Source: Caulobacter flavus | Lineage (GTDB): Bacteria; Pseudomonadota; Alphaproteobacteria; Caulobacterales; Caulobacteraceae | DNA length: 64,000 nucleotides | Direction of reading: 5' to 3' | NCBI RefSeq assembly: GCF_003722335.1 | Contig: NZ_CP026100.1 | Coordinates: forward strand, 3,322,001-3,386,000 | In this document: positions 50,289 through 58,775 of the stretch, piece by piece | Layout of the letters: every line of letters starts with the position of its first letter | Numbering within the stretch: position 1 is the stretch's first letter | Position numbers and translations under genes: made by a program | The notes under the pieces: generated by a model | Seen by the model: the letters and a program-made list of their open reading frames with translations, nothing else | Told to the model about the DNA's origin: nothing | Databases searched by the model: none

Positions 50289-50993
50289 TCAGGCCGCGAC
50301 GTCGCCCTCGGCGTTCAGGCTCACGCCCAGGCGCTGGCGCAACTGGCGCGCGCCCTCGGCTGTCACCCGCACGGCGCGGCCTTTCGGCTCCAGCGCCAGC
50401 CAGCCGCGTCCGGTCATGGCGTCCAGCAGCTTTACGCCCAGCGGGCCGGCCAGGTGATGGCGGCGCTCGGTCCAGTCCAGGCACCGGCGGGCGATCCCGC
50501 GCGGCGAGGCCAGGCCCGCGACGCTGATCCCCAGTTCCGAGAACCAGGCGCGGCCTTCGGCGGTGACCTCGTACAGCTTGTCGTCGGCCGGTCTCAGCAC
50601 CTCGCGCGCCACCAGGGCCTCGGCGACCATCACGCCCAGCCGGCCGCCCAGGTGGCCGTAGCAGCAGCGGGCGTCGCGCAGGGCGCGGGCCTGGGGCGAG
50701 CGCGGGATCTCCAGCGACCGCACGGGGGCCGCGATCGCCGACAGGGCCTCGATGGCGTGGGCCACCTCGGCCGAGGCCAGGCGGTAATAGCGATGGCGGC
50801 CCTCGCGCTCGACGCTCAGCAGCCCGCCCTCGACCAGCCTGGAAAGGTGGTTGCTGGCCGCCTGGGCGCTGACCCCGGCGACCCAGGCCAGGGCGCTTGC
50901 GGGCTGGGCGCGGCCGTCCTGCAGCGCCTGCAGCATGGCGGCGCGGACGGGGTCGCCGATCAGGGCGGCGGGGCTGGCGATATTGGCGTCCAT
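50289..50993 (-). CDS. ArsR-type transcriptional regulator
   Basis: A 234-residue regulator. The N-terminal winged helix (IGDPVRAAMLQALQDGRAQPAS, VSAQAASNHLSRLVEGGLL, EGRHRYYRLAS) is ArsR-like; the C-terminal half contains a second helix-turn-helix-like part and CCYGHLGGRLGV, as in the YdfF-type long ArsR proteins. It is divergent from the MFS exporter gene, with a palindrome between, and most likely represses it in the absence of a drug. Confidence 0.9.
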   Translation of the reverse strand: MDANIASPAALIGDPVRAAMLQALQDGRAQPASALAWVAGVSAQAASNHLSRLVEGGLLSVEREGRHRYYRLASAEVAHAIEALSAIAAPVRSLEIPRSPQARALRDARCCYGHLGGRLGVMVAEALVAREVLRPADDKLYEVTAEGRAWFSELGISVAGLASPRGIARRCLDWTERRHHLAGPLGVKLLDAMTGRGWLALEPKGRAVRVTAEGARQLRQRLGVSLNAEGDVAA

Positions 50994-51012
50994 GGCCTCA
51001 CTCTACCGCGAT

Positions 51013-51036
51013 CGCCGACGGAATGGTTCATCGGCG
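51013..51036. promoter_or_regulatory. Inverted repeat between arsR-type and MFS genes, candidate operator
   Basis: CGCCGA-N12-TCGGCG, a perfect 6-bp inverted repeat, within the 84-bp divergent gap. Position suits binding by the neighbouring ArsR-type regulator. Confidence 0.45.
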
Positions 51037-51077
51037 CGTGTAGCATCCGGCGGCGCTGTCGGCGCATGACGAGGTCC

Positions 51078-52430
51078 ATGAGCAACAAGCCCTCCCGCCT
51101 TCCGTGGATCACGGCCGCCGCCAGCTTCGGCTTCCTGGTCACCCAGCTGGACGTGACCATCGTCAACGTCGCCCTCGACGCGATCGGCGATGCCTTCGAC
51201 GCGCCCACCGCCCAGCTGCAGTGGGTGGTCGACGCCTATGTGCTGGCGCTGGCGGCGATGCTGCTGTCCGCCGGGGCGATCGGCGACCGGGTGGGACCAA
51301 AGCGGGCCTTTCTGGCGGGGCTTGTCCTGTTCGGCCTGGCTTCGGCCGCCTGCGGTTTCGCTACGGGGCCCTTGAGCCTGATCCTGGCCCGCGTCGCCCA
51401 GGGCGCGGCTGGGGCGCTGCTGATCCCGCCGTCGCTGGCCCTGATCGCCCACGCCGCCCATGGCGACGACCGCCGCCGCGTGGCCGCTGTCGGCTGGTGG
51501 ACGGCCGCCGGCGGGGTGTCGATCGCCGCCGGACCGGTGCTGGGCGGCCTTCTGGTCGAGACGCTTGGCTGGCGCTGGGTGTTCTTCGTCAACCTGCCGC
51601 TCTGCGCCATCGGCGCGGTGCTGGCCCTGTTGGTCGCGCCCGCCACGCCGGCCAAGCCCCGCGTTCCCTTCGACCTGCCGGGCCAGGCCCTGGCGGTGGC
51701 GGCCGTCACCCTGCTGGTCGGCGGCCTGATCGAGGGCGGCCATCGCGGCTGGGGCGGCGCGCCGCTGGCGGCCCTCGCGGCCGGCCTGGTCCTCGCTGCC
51801 GTCTTCGTGGCGTTCGAGCGCCACGCCAAGCACCCGGCCATGCCGCTCACCGTGTTTCGCAGCCGCCCGGCCTGGAGCGCGGTGGTCGTCGGCTCGGCCC
51901 TGAACTTCACCTATTACGGCCTGATCTTCGTGCTGGGCCTCTACATGCTGCGGACCTTGCACTGGAGCCCGGGCAAGGCCGGCCTGGCCTTCCTGCCGCT
52001 GACGGCGACCTTCATCGTCTCCAACCTGGCCAGCGGATCGCTGGTCGGCCGCTTCGGCGCCCGGACCATCACCAGCGGCGGGGTGCTGGTCGCCGCCTGC
52101 GGCTACGCCCTGACCGCGCGGCTGGGCGCCGAGAGCGGGGTGCTCGACATGCTGCCGGGCTTTGCTTTGATCCCGGGCGGCATGGGCCTGGCGATCCCGG
52201 CCCTGACCAGCGGCCTCCTGGCCAGTGTCGATCGCCACGACGCGGGCGCGGCCTCTGGCGTGCTCAACGCCTGCCGCCAGGTCGGCGGCGCGGCGGGGGT
52301 GGCGATCTTCGGCGCGCTGGCGGGGGCGGGGATCGCCACGGGCCTGCGAGCCTCGGCCATCTTGGCGACGGCGATGCTGGTCGCGGCGGCGGGGGTGCTG
52401 CTGGCGCCGGGCCGGCGGGGCGGCGCCTAA
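51078..52430 (+). CDS. MFS drug exporter, DHA2 (EmrB/QacA) family
   Basis: A 450-residue transporter with about fourteen membrane helices. FLVTQLDVTIVNVAL and VVDAYVLALAAMLL in the first two helices and GDRVGPKRAFLAGL (motif A) identify DHA2 proton-coupled exporters. The start MSNKPSRLPW at 51078 follows GAGG; ATG 51066 is an alternative. Its 3' end overlaps the convergent immunity gene by 4 bases. It is probably an independent cargo gene inside the island. Confidence 0.9.
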   Translation: MSNKPSRLPWITAAASFGFLVTQLDVTIVNVALDAIGDAFDAPTAQLQWVVDAYVLALAAMLLSAGAIGDRVGPKRAFLAGLVLFGLASAACGFATGPLSLILARVAQGAAGALLIPPSLALIAHAAHGDDRRRVAAVGWWTAAGGVSIAAGPVLGGLLVETLGWRWVFFVNLPLCAIGAVLALLVAPATPAKPRVPFDLPGQALAVAAVTLLVGGLIEGGHRGWGGAPLAALAAGLVLAAVFVAFERHAKHPAMPLTVFRSRPAWSAVVVGSALNFTYYGLIFVLGLYMLRTLHWSPGKAGLAFLPLTATFIVSNLASGSLVGRFGARTITSGGVLVAACGYALTARLGAESGVLDMLPGFALIPGGMGLAIPALTSGLLASVDRHDAGAASGVLNACRQVGGAAGVAIFGALAGAGIATGLRASAILATAMLVAAAGVLLAPGRRGGA

Positions 52431-52747
52431 GCCGCCGCGTAGTCGTACTTCAGGTCGAACGCGCCGTCGGACTTCAGCGAGAACACCGCCTTCGACCACG
52501 GCTCGTGAGCGCTAGACGCCGTCAGGCGGTGCAGGTTCCGCAGCGCCTTCGACACCGTATAGTCCAGCTTGCGCACGTCCAGATCGGCCACACCGCCGGC
52601 GGCCTTGGTGTAGTCGCCGGTCAGGCCCACCGAGCCGTCGATGACGTCGACATGCAGGCGGATCTCCGACCAGGGCTCGGCCACGCTGTCGGCCAGGGCC
52701 TGGCCGACGTGGCGGTAGATGCCTTCGGGGCTGTCGATGTCGGCCAT
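52427..52747 (-). CDS. YezG/DUF600-like protein, candidate immunity protein for the nuclease
   Basis: A 106-residue cytosolic protein. The pattern EPWSEIRLHVDVIDGSVGLTG, then a helix, then HEPWSKAVFSLKSDGAFDLKYDY matches the YezG (DUF600) immunity family, which neutralises nuclease toxins such as YeeF. GGAGG precedes the ATG at 52747. It lies 31 bases downstream of the nuclease gene on the same strand, the usual toxin-immunity order. Confidence 0.82.
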   Translation of the reverse strand: MADIDSPEGIYRHVGQALADSVAEPWSEIRLHVDVIDGSVGLTGDYTKAAGGVADLDVRKLDYTVSKALRNLHRLTASSAHEPWSKAVFSLKSDGAFDLKYDYAAA

Positions 52748-52778
52748 GGAATCCTCCGGGAGGCGGTCTTGCGCGAAC

Positions 52779-53918
52779 TTAGTCGTTGAAGAAGGTGCGG
52801 GTCGAGGGCTTGCCGTCGATGACGTACTCCACCCTGAACGCATCGGGCCGCTTGGAGGCGCCCTCGAACACCGCCTTGATGTCGACGTCGACCTGCTTGC
52901 CCTCCTTCAGGGCGGCGGCCCACTCGTTCTCCATCACCTTCCAGCCGCTCTTGTTCAGCGTGCCGTCCATGGCGTGGTAGTTGATCTGCTCGCCGGGGCC
53001 GTTGAAGATCGCCGCGATCAGGTGGCCGCCCTCGTCGCCGTCGACCCCGTCCTTGATCCCGCCTTCCTGGCCCGCCTTGGTCTGCTGGTAGCCGTTGCGG
53101 TCGGCGTGCTTCAGGTCGAGCGTGCCGGTGACCTGCTCCACCCGGCCGCTGGCGTCGGTGGAATAGGTGTAGCGGCCGCTGACCACGTAGTCGGTGTTGG
53201 GCGCCAGGTCGCCGTTCAGCTTGGCGTTCCAGCCGCCCTTGGCGCCTTGGTCCAGTTCCACGCGCGGACGGGCGGAAAGCGCCTCGTCCAGCTTGCGGCT
53301 GGCGGTCTCCAGAGTCTCGCGGGCGCTGGCGGGCAGCTTGTCCAGCGGCAGGGCGTCGATCGCGCCCTTCAGCTTTTCCAGCGCCGGCTTGGCGGCGGCG
53401 GCGAAGGCGCTGTCGACCTTGGCCAGGTCGGCGGCCTTGCTCACCGTCTCGGCCCACTTGCCGAGCTTGCCCAGCTTGGCCGCGTCGCCGATGTAGGGAA
53501 CCATGCTGACGGCCGACAGGCCCGCGCCCAGGAAGTCGCCGCGGAACAGCGAGATCACGCCGTTCACCCCGTCGGAGATCGGCGTCGGGTCGAACAGACC
53601 CGCCACGTCCAGCGCCATCTGGCCCAGGTCGAGGATCAGCTCCTGCTTCTGGGCGGCCGTGGCCGCGTCCATGTCGTCGGCCAGGCGCTTCTGGTCGGCG
53701 GGCGACAGGTCGGCCTCGATCTCGGCGCGCAAGCTCTGTGCCTTGGCCGGATCGGACTTTGCGATCTCGGAGAGCTGTCCGGCCAGGTCGCTGGTGTTCA
53801 GCTGGCCGCCAGTGCGGCTGGCGGCGACCAGGCCGGCCGCCTCGGTCGAGACGCTTGCCGTGTTCGATACGGCGCGCGTTGAGGCCCCGATGGACTCGGC
53901 CGCGTTCAGTCCGGACAT
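52779..53918 (-). CDS. DNA/RNA non-specific endonuclease toxin
   Basis: A 379-residue polymorphic toxin-type protein without signal peptide. The Ser/Thr/Ala-rich N-terminus (NAAESIGASTRAVSNTASVS) is followed by a helical region and a hydrophobic pretoxin-like stretch (LFDPTPISDGVNGVISLFRGD, SMVPYIGDAAKLGK). The C-terminal nuclease domain has the Endonuclea_NS_2 features DGDEGGHLIAAIFNGPG and AMDGTLNKSGWKVMENEW with the catalytic His in GGHL. The start at 53918 follows GGAGG. Paired with the YezG-like gene. Confidence 0.88.
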   Translation of the reverse strand: MSGLNAAESIGASTRAVSNTASVSTEAAGLVAASRTGGQLNTSDLAGQLSEIAKSDPAKAQSLRAEIEADLSPADQKRLADDMDAATAAQKQELILDLGQMALDVAGLFDPTPISDGVNGVISLFRGDFLGAGLSAVSMVPYIGDAAKLGKLGKWAETVSKAADLAKVDSAFAAAAKPALEKLKGAIDALPLDKLPASARETLETASRKLDEALSARPRVELDQGAKGGWNAKLNGDLAPNTDYVVSGRYTYSTDASGRVEQVTGTLDLKHADRNGYQQTKAGQEGGIKDGVDGDEGGHLIAAIFNGPGEQINYHAMDGTLNKSGWKVMENEWAAALKEGKQVDVDIKAVFEGASKRPDAFRVEYVIDGKPSTRTFFND

Positions 53919-53988
53919 GGATGCCTCCGTTGCGCCTCGACTGACGCGACGATGGCCGGGGGCGGAAAGCGCCGATAGCTGGGCGCAT

Positions 53989-54010
53989 CCCTAGCTAGGG
54001 ATAACCCTAG
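53989..54010. promoter_or_regulatory. Island palindrome between nuclease and LysM toxin genes
   Basis: CCCTAGCTAGGG followed by ATAA and CCCTAG: the full form of the island element, with perfect CTAGGG-N4-CCCTAG. It sits centrally in the divergent gap, 65 bases before the LysM gene and 71 bases from the nuclease start, so one site could serve both. Confidence 0.7.
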
Positions 54011-54074
54011 TTATGCGGCCGGCGGGCCGGGACTAGCGTCCTTCACAGGAAAGCGTCCGTACCAGGAGTTGCCG

Positions 54075-55811
54075 ATGACCGCCGTGTCCCTCAACACCCA
54101 GTCATCCGTTTCAGGCTCCGGCGGCGGGCGCTCGAGCGACTACGTGGTCAGGAGCGGCGACACCCTGTCGGCCATCGCCGAGAAACACGGGGTCTCGCTG
54201 GACGCCCTGATCCGCGCCAATCCGCAGATCACCAATCCCAACGTCATCCGGCCCGGCCAGGAAGTCAGCTTGCCGACGGGGGCGGCGGCCGAGCCGCGCA
54301 GCTACACCGTCGAGGCGGGCGACAACCTCTCCAGCATCGGCGCCGAATTCGGCGTCTCCTGGCAGTCGATCGCCCAGGCCAACCGGCTGTCGAACCCCAA
54401 CCTGATCAATGTCGGCCAGGAGCTGCTGATCCCCGGCGGCGGCGCGGCCGCCCGTCCGGCGCCGGCCGCGACGACCGAGACGGCGACCACGCCGGGCGCG
54501 ACCGCCACGGGCCAGGCCACGGGCGTGCTGCCGTCGACCCAGGGCATGAGCGAGGCCCAGAAGTACGAGCTCTATTCCGGTTACGTGAACGCCTATGGCG
54601 ACGCCCAGGCCAAGGCTGACCTCGCCGCCGGCAAGCAGGTGATCCTGGGGCTGCGCACCGAGACCAGCCTGAACGCCAACGGCGGCAAGGGCGCCTATGA
54701 CGACCGGGTCGTCGTGCTGCAGAAGGGCGGCAAGGTCCAGGAGTTCGCGGCCAACACCGAGCCCTCGGCCCAGTACGACGGCCGCTACGGGGCCGACTTC
54801 AACGGCGACGGCCGCAAGGAACTGGGGCGGATCGCCGAAGGCACGGTCACCTTCCAGAAGAGCACGAGCTCCAGCCTGGGCAATGTGCTGCGCCCGACCG
54901 AGAACCACGCCATCCAGCGCGACACCAACCACGACGGCCGGATCGACGACAACGACGCCAAGGGCAAGGGCGTCAGCACCGACAACTCGTTCCTGTTCCA
55001 CGCCGGCGGCAATTCCAACACCGGCTCGGCCGGCTGCCAGACGCTGAAGCCGGGCGATTTCCAGTCGTTCTGGAACGGCCTGGGGAACCAGGGCGCCTTC
55101 AACTACGTGCTGGTGAACGTCGACCGGCAGGGCCCGCCCGGCGGCGCGACCGTCACGACGCAGACGCAAGGTTCGAGCGACGCGCGCATCGGCGCCCTGT
55201 CCGAACGGTACGAGACCGGCGGGCGCGGCCCCGGCACGGTGTCGAGCGGCGCGGGCGATCCCGGCGGCGTCTCCTACGGCACCTATCAGCTGGCCGGTAA
55301 TCGCGGCCGTCCCCAGCAGTTCCTCGCGGCCGAGGGCCGCCAGTGGGCCGCCGAGTTCGGCGGCGCCGCGCCCGGCTCGGCCAGCTTCACCGCCACCTGG
55401 AAGGCGATCGCCGCCCGCGAACCCGAGAAGTTCGAGGCCGCCCAGCACGACTACATCCAGCGCACCCACTACCAGGTGCAGCTCGACACGGTGAAGACCG
55501 CCACGGGCCTTGATCTCTCCACCCGCTCGGCGGCGATCCGCGACGTCGTCTGGTCCACCTCGGTGCAGCACGGGCCGGAGACCGGCGCCATCGTCAAGGC
55601 GATGGCCAGGGTCGAAGGGCAGGGGCTCTCGCCCGCCGACGGCAAGGCCTACGACCGCGCCCTGATCAACGCGATCTACGACGAGCGCAGCAAGCGCAAC
55701 GACGCCGGCCAGCTGGCCTACTTCACCAGCGCCTCTGCCGGCGTGCAGGTCTCGGTCGCCAACCGCTTCGCCAGCGAACGCCAGGACGCCCTGGCCATGC
55801 TGGGTCGATGA
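54075..55811 (+). CDS. LysM peptidoglycan-hydrolase toxin
   Basis: A 578-residue protein: Ser/Gly-rich N-terminus without signal peptide, two LysM domains (YVVRSGDTLSAIAEKHGVS and YTVEAGDNLSSIGAEFGVS), a middle domain with EF-hand-like loops (DFNGDGRKELG, DTNHDGRIDDND) and a Cys in HAGGNSNTGSAGCQTL reminiscent of L,D-transpeptidase or related folds, and a C-terminal domain (SERYETGGRGPGTVSSG, GGVSYGTYQLAGN) like the cell-wall-hydrolase end of VgrG-3-type proteins. AGGAG supports ATG 54075. Probably an effector that cuts peptidoglycan. Confidence 0.82.
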   Translation: MTAVSLNTQSSVSGSGGGRSSDYVVRSGDTLSAIAEKHGVSLDALIRANPQITNPNVIRPGQEVSLPTGAAAEPRSYTVEAGDNLSSIGAEFGVSWQSIAQANRLSNPNLINVGQELLIPGGGAAARPAPAATTETATTPGATATGQATGVLPSTQGMSEAQKYELYSGYVNAYGDAQAKADLAAGKQVILGLRTETSLNANGGKGAYDDRVVVLQKGGKVQEFAANTEPSAQYDGRYGADFNGDGRKELGRIAEGTVTFQKSTSSSLGNVLRPTENHAIQRDTNHDGRIDDNDAKGKGVSTDNSFLFHAGGNSNTGSAGCQTLKPGDFQSFWNGLGNQGAFNYVLVNVDRQGPPGGATVTTQTQGSSDARIGALSERYETGGRGPGTVSSGAGDPGGVSYGTYQLAGNRGRPQQFLAAEGRQWAAEFGGAAPGSASFTATWKAIAAREPEKFEAAQHDYIQRTHYQVQLDTVKTATGLDLSTRSAAIRDVVWSTSVQHGPETGAIVKAMARVEGQGLSPADGKAYDRALINAIYDERSKRNDAGQLAYFTSASAGVQVSVANRFASERQDALAMLGR

Positions 55812-55867
55812 GAACCGCCGCGGCGGGCCCGCGTTGAACTGGCGGGCCCGCTCCGGATCAACCGACG

Positions 55868-56599
55868 ATGAAGTTTGCTCCCCCAACCCTCATCGCCCTC
55901 GCGCTGGCCGTTGCCGGTTGTGAGCGACCGGCGGCGGCCGATCCCCCCCTACCCATGGCCGCCGCCGGCACCGCTGACGCCTCCACGCACGGGCTGGCGG
56001 GAAGATATGTGATGAGCGGGCAGCGCCGGGGCCTGCTGACCCTGACGCCAAAGGGCGAGGCCTGGCGCGTCAGCCTGTCGGGCGGCGCGCTCGCCGACGG
56101 CGCCGCGACGGCCGCCGACTGCGAGCTCGAGGCCGAGGGGCCGTTGAAGGACGGCCGCATCGCGGCGCGGGTCGTGCCCTTCGAAGGCGCGAACATCTCG
56201 CTCAGCGCCGAAGATCTGGCGGCCCATCCGGCCAAGGCCGAAGTGACCCTGAACGCGGAGGCGGCGATCGTGAGCACGGACTTCCAGGGCTGCGGCGTCG
56301 GCGCCGACCTTTCCGGCCGCTATGTGCGCCCCGCGCCGGGCGCGATCTCCGAGGGGGACAGCGTGGCCGACCTGTCGGCGGCCCTGCCGGACGCGCGGCT
56401 GACCGTTCTCGACGGCTATCCCTGGGCCCGCTTCGCCGTCGAGCGCGGCGGCAAGCGCCTGGCGGTCGTGCAGTTCGACGGCGAGAACGAAGAACTGGCC
56501 GACGGCCGCAACAGCCAGCAGGCGATCGGCGCGCAGGTGGGGTGGAGCGCGCTCAAGCCGGCCCTGCGGGTCGTCAAGGTCGAGGGAGGCGCCTCGTGA
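55868..56599 (+). CDS. Lipoprotein, candidate immunity protein for the LysM toxin
   Basis: A 243-residue lipoprotein: signal with lipobox LAVAGC, Cys at about residue 18, then two beta-rich halves (GLAGRYVMSGQRRGLLTLTPKG; VADLSAALPDARLTVLDG). The first half resembles META/META-like or inhibitor-type beta folds; no family is certain. It follows the LysM gene by 56 bases in the same direction. A periplasmic, membrane-anchored location is right for protection against a peptidoglycan hydrolase, but this role is inferred. Confidence 0.65.
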   Translation: MKFAPPTLIALALAVAGCERPAAADPPLPMAAAGTADASTHGLAGRYVMSGQRRGLLTLTPKGEAWRVSLSGGALADGAATAADCELEAEGPLKDGRIAARVVPFEGANISLSAEDLAAHPAKAEVTLNAEAAIVSTDFQGCGVGADLSGRYVRPAPGAISEGDSVADLSAALPDARLTVLDGYPWARFAVERGGKRLAVVQFDGENEELADGRNSQQAIGAQVGWSALKPALRVVKVEGGAS

Positions 56600-57108
56600 T
56601 CCGTCCCGTCGAGCGCAGCTCCAACGCCGATCTCTCCACCTGGACGCCGTCGACCACGGCCGCCCGGGCCGGGGTGGCGCGGCTGGCGATCGAGGCCATG
56701 GCGACCGTCGCCGGCGCGGCCCTGGTGGATCCGTTGCGCGGCGGAGACCGCGGCCAGGCCGCCGCCTTCGTCTGGGCCGAGCACGGCCAGTCGAGCATGG
56801 CCCAGGTGGGGGCCGACCTGCGGATCCTGGCGGCCCAGAGCGGCCAGTCGGTGGCCGGCCGGCTGTCGGCGACGTCTCCCGTCGACGCGGGCCGCATCGA
56901 GCGGGTGCTGGCCGACTTCGCCCGCGAGCTGCGCGCCCAGGCGGCCGACAAGCCGCACCTGACTCCGTCGGCCATCGTCGAGCCGCTGCTGCGCTCGGTC
57001 GCCGCCGGCCTGCAGCGCGAACAGGCGCCCGGATCGGCGCGCGGCGATGTCGTCGAACAGTTCGTGCGGATCATCGACGGCGCGACCGCCGAGCTGAAGG
57101 CCGTCTAG
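56596..57108 (+). CDS. Helical hypothetical protein, 170 aa
   Basis: GTG start overlapping the lipoprotein stop (GTGA). The protein (IRPVERSSNADLSTWTPSTTA, then Ala-rich helices, ADFARELRAQAADKPHLTP, VVEQFVRIIDGATAELKAV) is soluble, acidic and helical without signal peptide. Its Ser/Thr-rich start could be a secretion signal, or the protein could be a chaperone for the LysM toxin. No family known to me. Confidence 0.65.
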   Translation: MIRPVERSSNADLSTWTPSTTAARAGVARLAIEAMATVAGAALVDPLRGGDRGQAAAFVWAEHGQSSMAQVGADLRILAAQSGQSVAGRLSATSPVDAGRIERVLADFARELRAQAADKPHLTPSAIVEPLLRSVAAGLQREQAPGSARGDVVEQFVRIIDGATAELKAV

Positions 57109-57147
57109 GGGGATCAACAACGCCCTCGATCCTCGAGCCCCAATCAT

Positions 57148-57295
57148 CGTCATCCCGGCCGCAGCGAAGCGAAGAGCCGGGACCCAGGGGCCGCTGCACT
57201 ATTGCGGCCGCGGGAATGGTCAACCTAGTCGCCGAGCCCAGTCTCCTGGGTCCCGGGTCTGCGGATCGCTTCGCGATCCTTCGCCCGGGATGACG
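57148..57295. repeat. Intergenic inverted-repeat element (148 bp)
   Basis: CGTCATCCCGG at 57148 pairs with CCGGGATGACG at 57285, and CCGGGACCCAGG (57177) with CCTGGGTCCCGG (57245). A further hairpin GGATCGC-TTCG-CGATCC lies at 57263-57279. It fills the gap between convergent genes and has the look of a dispersed Caulobacter-type intergenic palindromic repeat. It could act as a bidirectional terminator. Confidence 0.8.
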
Positions 57296-57327
57296 ACCTT
57301 TGCTGGGCTCAAGTTGAGCAGAAGCTC

Positions 57328-57837
57328 TTAGTCCTTCACCGGCCCTTGTTCCGGCGTCGCGGCGCTGGTGTCGGTGCGGGTCAGATTGGCCAGGGCGGCG
57401 GCCGGGCGATCGAGCTTGTTGTGAACCGCCAGGGTCACGTCCATCCACGCCTGACCGCGCATCTGGCTCCACCACTCGTCGTGAACGGCAGCTTGGAAGT
57501 CGCCATTGACCCGCTCCGAGCGGGTCTCGACCACCGGGTCGGCGACGGTGTCGGCGGTGTCTTCCACGACGCCCACCGTGTCGTCGACCACGCCGCCGAC
57601 GCCGTCCAGCAGGCCGCCCAGCCCCTTGCCCAGCAGCGCGCCTTCCAGGGCGCCGCGCTGGGCGGGCGGCAGGCCGTTCAGCGCCTGGGCCGTCTGGGCG
57701 GGACCGGCGGCGGCGAAGGCCGCGGCGTCCACCTCGCCGGTGCGCTGGAAGCGGTCGACGGCGTCGTCCAGCCGGTCGGGACGCGGAGCGGGCGCGGCGG
57801 CGGCGCGGGCCGGGGCGGAAGGGTTTTGCACGATCAT
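57328..57837 (-). CDS. Hypothetical protein, 169 aa, island-regulated
   Basis: No signal peptide; N-terminus IVQNPSAPARAAAAPAPRPD is Pro/Ala-rich and flexible. A central segment (GALLGKGLGGLLDGVGGVVDDTVGVVED) is Gly-rich and amphipathic, followed by a region with VHDEWWSQMRGQAWMDV, then a Thr/Ser-rich tail. This could be a secreted T3SS accessory (needle or harpin-like), inferred from the glycine-rich helix and the palindrome upstream at 57884. No known family. Confidence 0.6.
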   Translation of the reverse strand: MIVQNPSAPARAAAAPAPRPDRLDDAVDRFQRTGEVDAAAFAAAGPAQTAQALNGLPPAQRGALEGALLGKGLGGLLDGVGGVVDDTVGVVEDTADTVADPVVETRSERVNGDFQAAVHDEWWSQMRGQAWMDVTLAVHNKLDRPAAALANLTRTDTSAATPEQGPVKD

Positions 57838-57883
57838 GGCTGAAGCCTCCTGCCCAGAGCCTGCGCCGGACCTTTCGCCGTCG

Positions 57884-57902
57884 CTACTGGGGTTTTCCCG
57901 AT
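57884..57902 (-). promoter_or_regulatory. Degenerate island palindrome upstream of the 57837 gene
   Basis: CTACTGGGG-TTTT-CCCGAT: CTGGGG matches the left half at 5 of 6, CCCGAT the right at 4 of 6, with the same TTTT core as the copy at 59531. Located 47-66 bases upstream of the start at 57837, inside the 3' end of the next gene. Confidence 0.4.
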
Positions 57903-57909
57903 CGGGCGA

Positions 57910-58674
57910 TCAGCGCGTGAAGCCGGCCTCGGTCAGCTTCAGCTGCCGCAGGTCGATGCTCATCTCGTTGCGGAAGCGGGCAACGGCGGCCTCCGACAGC
58001 TGGCGGCTCAGCGTGGTGTTCTTCTTGGCGGCGGCGTCGGAGAAGGCCGAGCCCTGGGCCACGAAGTTCAGCATGAACACCTCGGCCATCTCCTGCTTGC
58101 CGGCGTCGTCGAGGCGGGCGAAGGCGGGATTGGAGCCGAGCGCCTGCGAGACCTGCCCGCGCACGCCCTGCACCTGGGCGCGGTTGGCGAAGGGCACGTT
58201 GTTGGCGATCTGCCAGTTCTGCACCCAGTAGGCGGTCATGGCGTCGGCCACGTCGCCGCGCCGCAGGCCGTCGACCGCGACGTGCTTTTCCCAGGCGCCC
58301 AGCAGGTCCTTCTGCTGCACGGCCTGGCGCAGGCGGTCGCCGTTGGTCGGATCGCGCTTGGCGACGAAGTCGGCGAACTGGCCGCGCACGCGGGTGGAGA
58401 CGGCGGGGGAGGGACGGTAGCGGGTGCTGACGGCCGCGGCGTTGCGCTGGGCCGAAAGACTGGCGCCCGCCGAGGGGCGGGCCGCCTGGGAGCGGGTGCG
58501 GCCGCCGCGCTGCACCGTCGAGCCCAGCACGTTGTTCATCTGGCCCACCGACATCATCGACGACCCGAAGTCCATGTACTGGGTGCCGATGCTGGAGAAG
58601 TCTTGCGCCGCGGCCGGCAGGCCGATCATCAGGGCGGCGACGGCGCTGAGCGCGGGAACGAGGCGGCGGGTCAT
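57910..58674 (-). CDS. Exported DUF6683-like protein
   Basis: A 254-residue protein with signal peptide (TRRLVPALSAVAALMIGLPAAAQ). The C-terminal two thirds (YWVQNWQIANNVPFANRAQVQGVRGQV, FMLNFVAQGSAFSDAAAKKN) match the DUF6683 pattern as I recall it, a family of exported proteins of unknown function. In this island it could be a periplasmic assembly factor or a further immunity protein. A terminator follows the preceding gene, so it probably has its own promoter. Confidence 0.65.
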   Translation of the reverse strand: MTRRLVPALSAVAALMIGLPAAAQDFSSIGTQYMDFGSSMMSVGQMNNVLGSTVQRGGRTRSQAARPSAGASLSAQRNAAAVSTRYRPSPAVSTRVRGQFADFVAKRDPTNGDRLRQAVQQKDLLGAWEKHVAVDGLRRGDVADAMTAYWVQNWQIANNVPFANRAQVQGVRGQVSQALGSNPAFARLDDAGKQEMAEVFMLNFVAQGSAFSDAAAKKNTTLSRQLSEAAVARFRNEMSIDLRQLKLTEAGFTR

Positions 58675-58727
58675 CCGGTGTGCTCCACTGTTTTTCCAAC
58701 CCTGACGTGCAATATTGACAAGAAAAC

Positions 58728-58753
58728 GACAGGCGGCCAGATGGCCGCCTGTC
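58728..58753. terminator. Bidirectional intrinsic terminator
   Basis: GACAGGCGGCCA and TGGCCGCCTGTC form a 12-bp stem with a minimal loop, flanked by AAGAAAAC on the left and TTTTCT on the right. On the minus strand it ends the transcript of the gene at 58776. Confidence 0.8.
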
Positions 58754-58775
58754 TTTTCTACTGTAGAGCTTGAGT

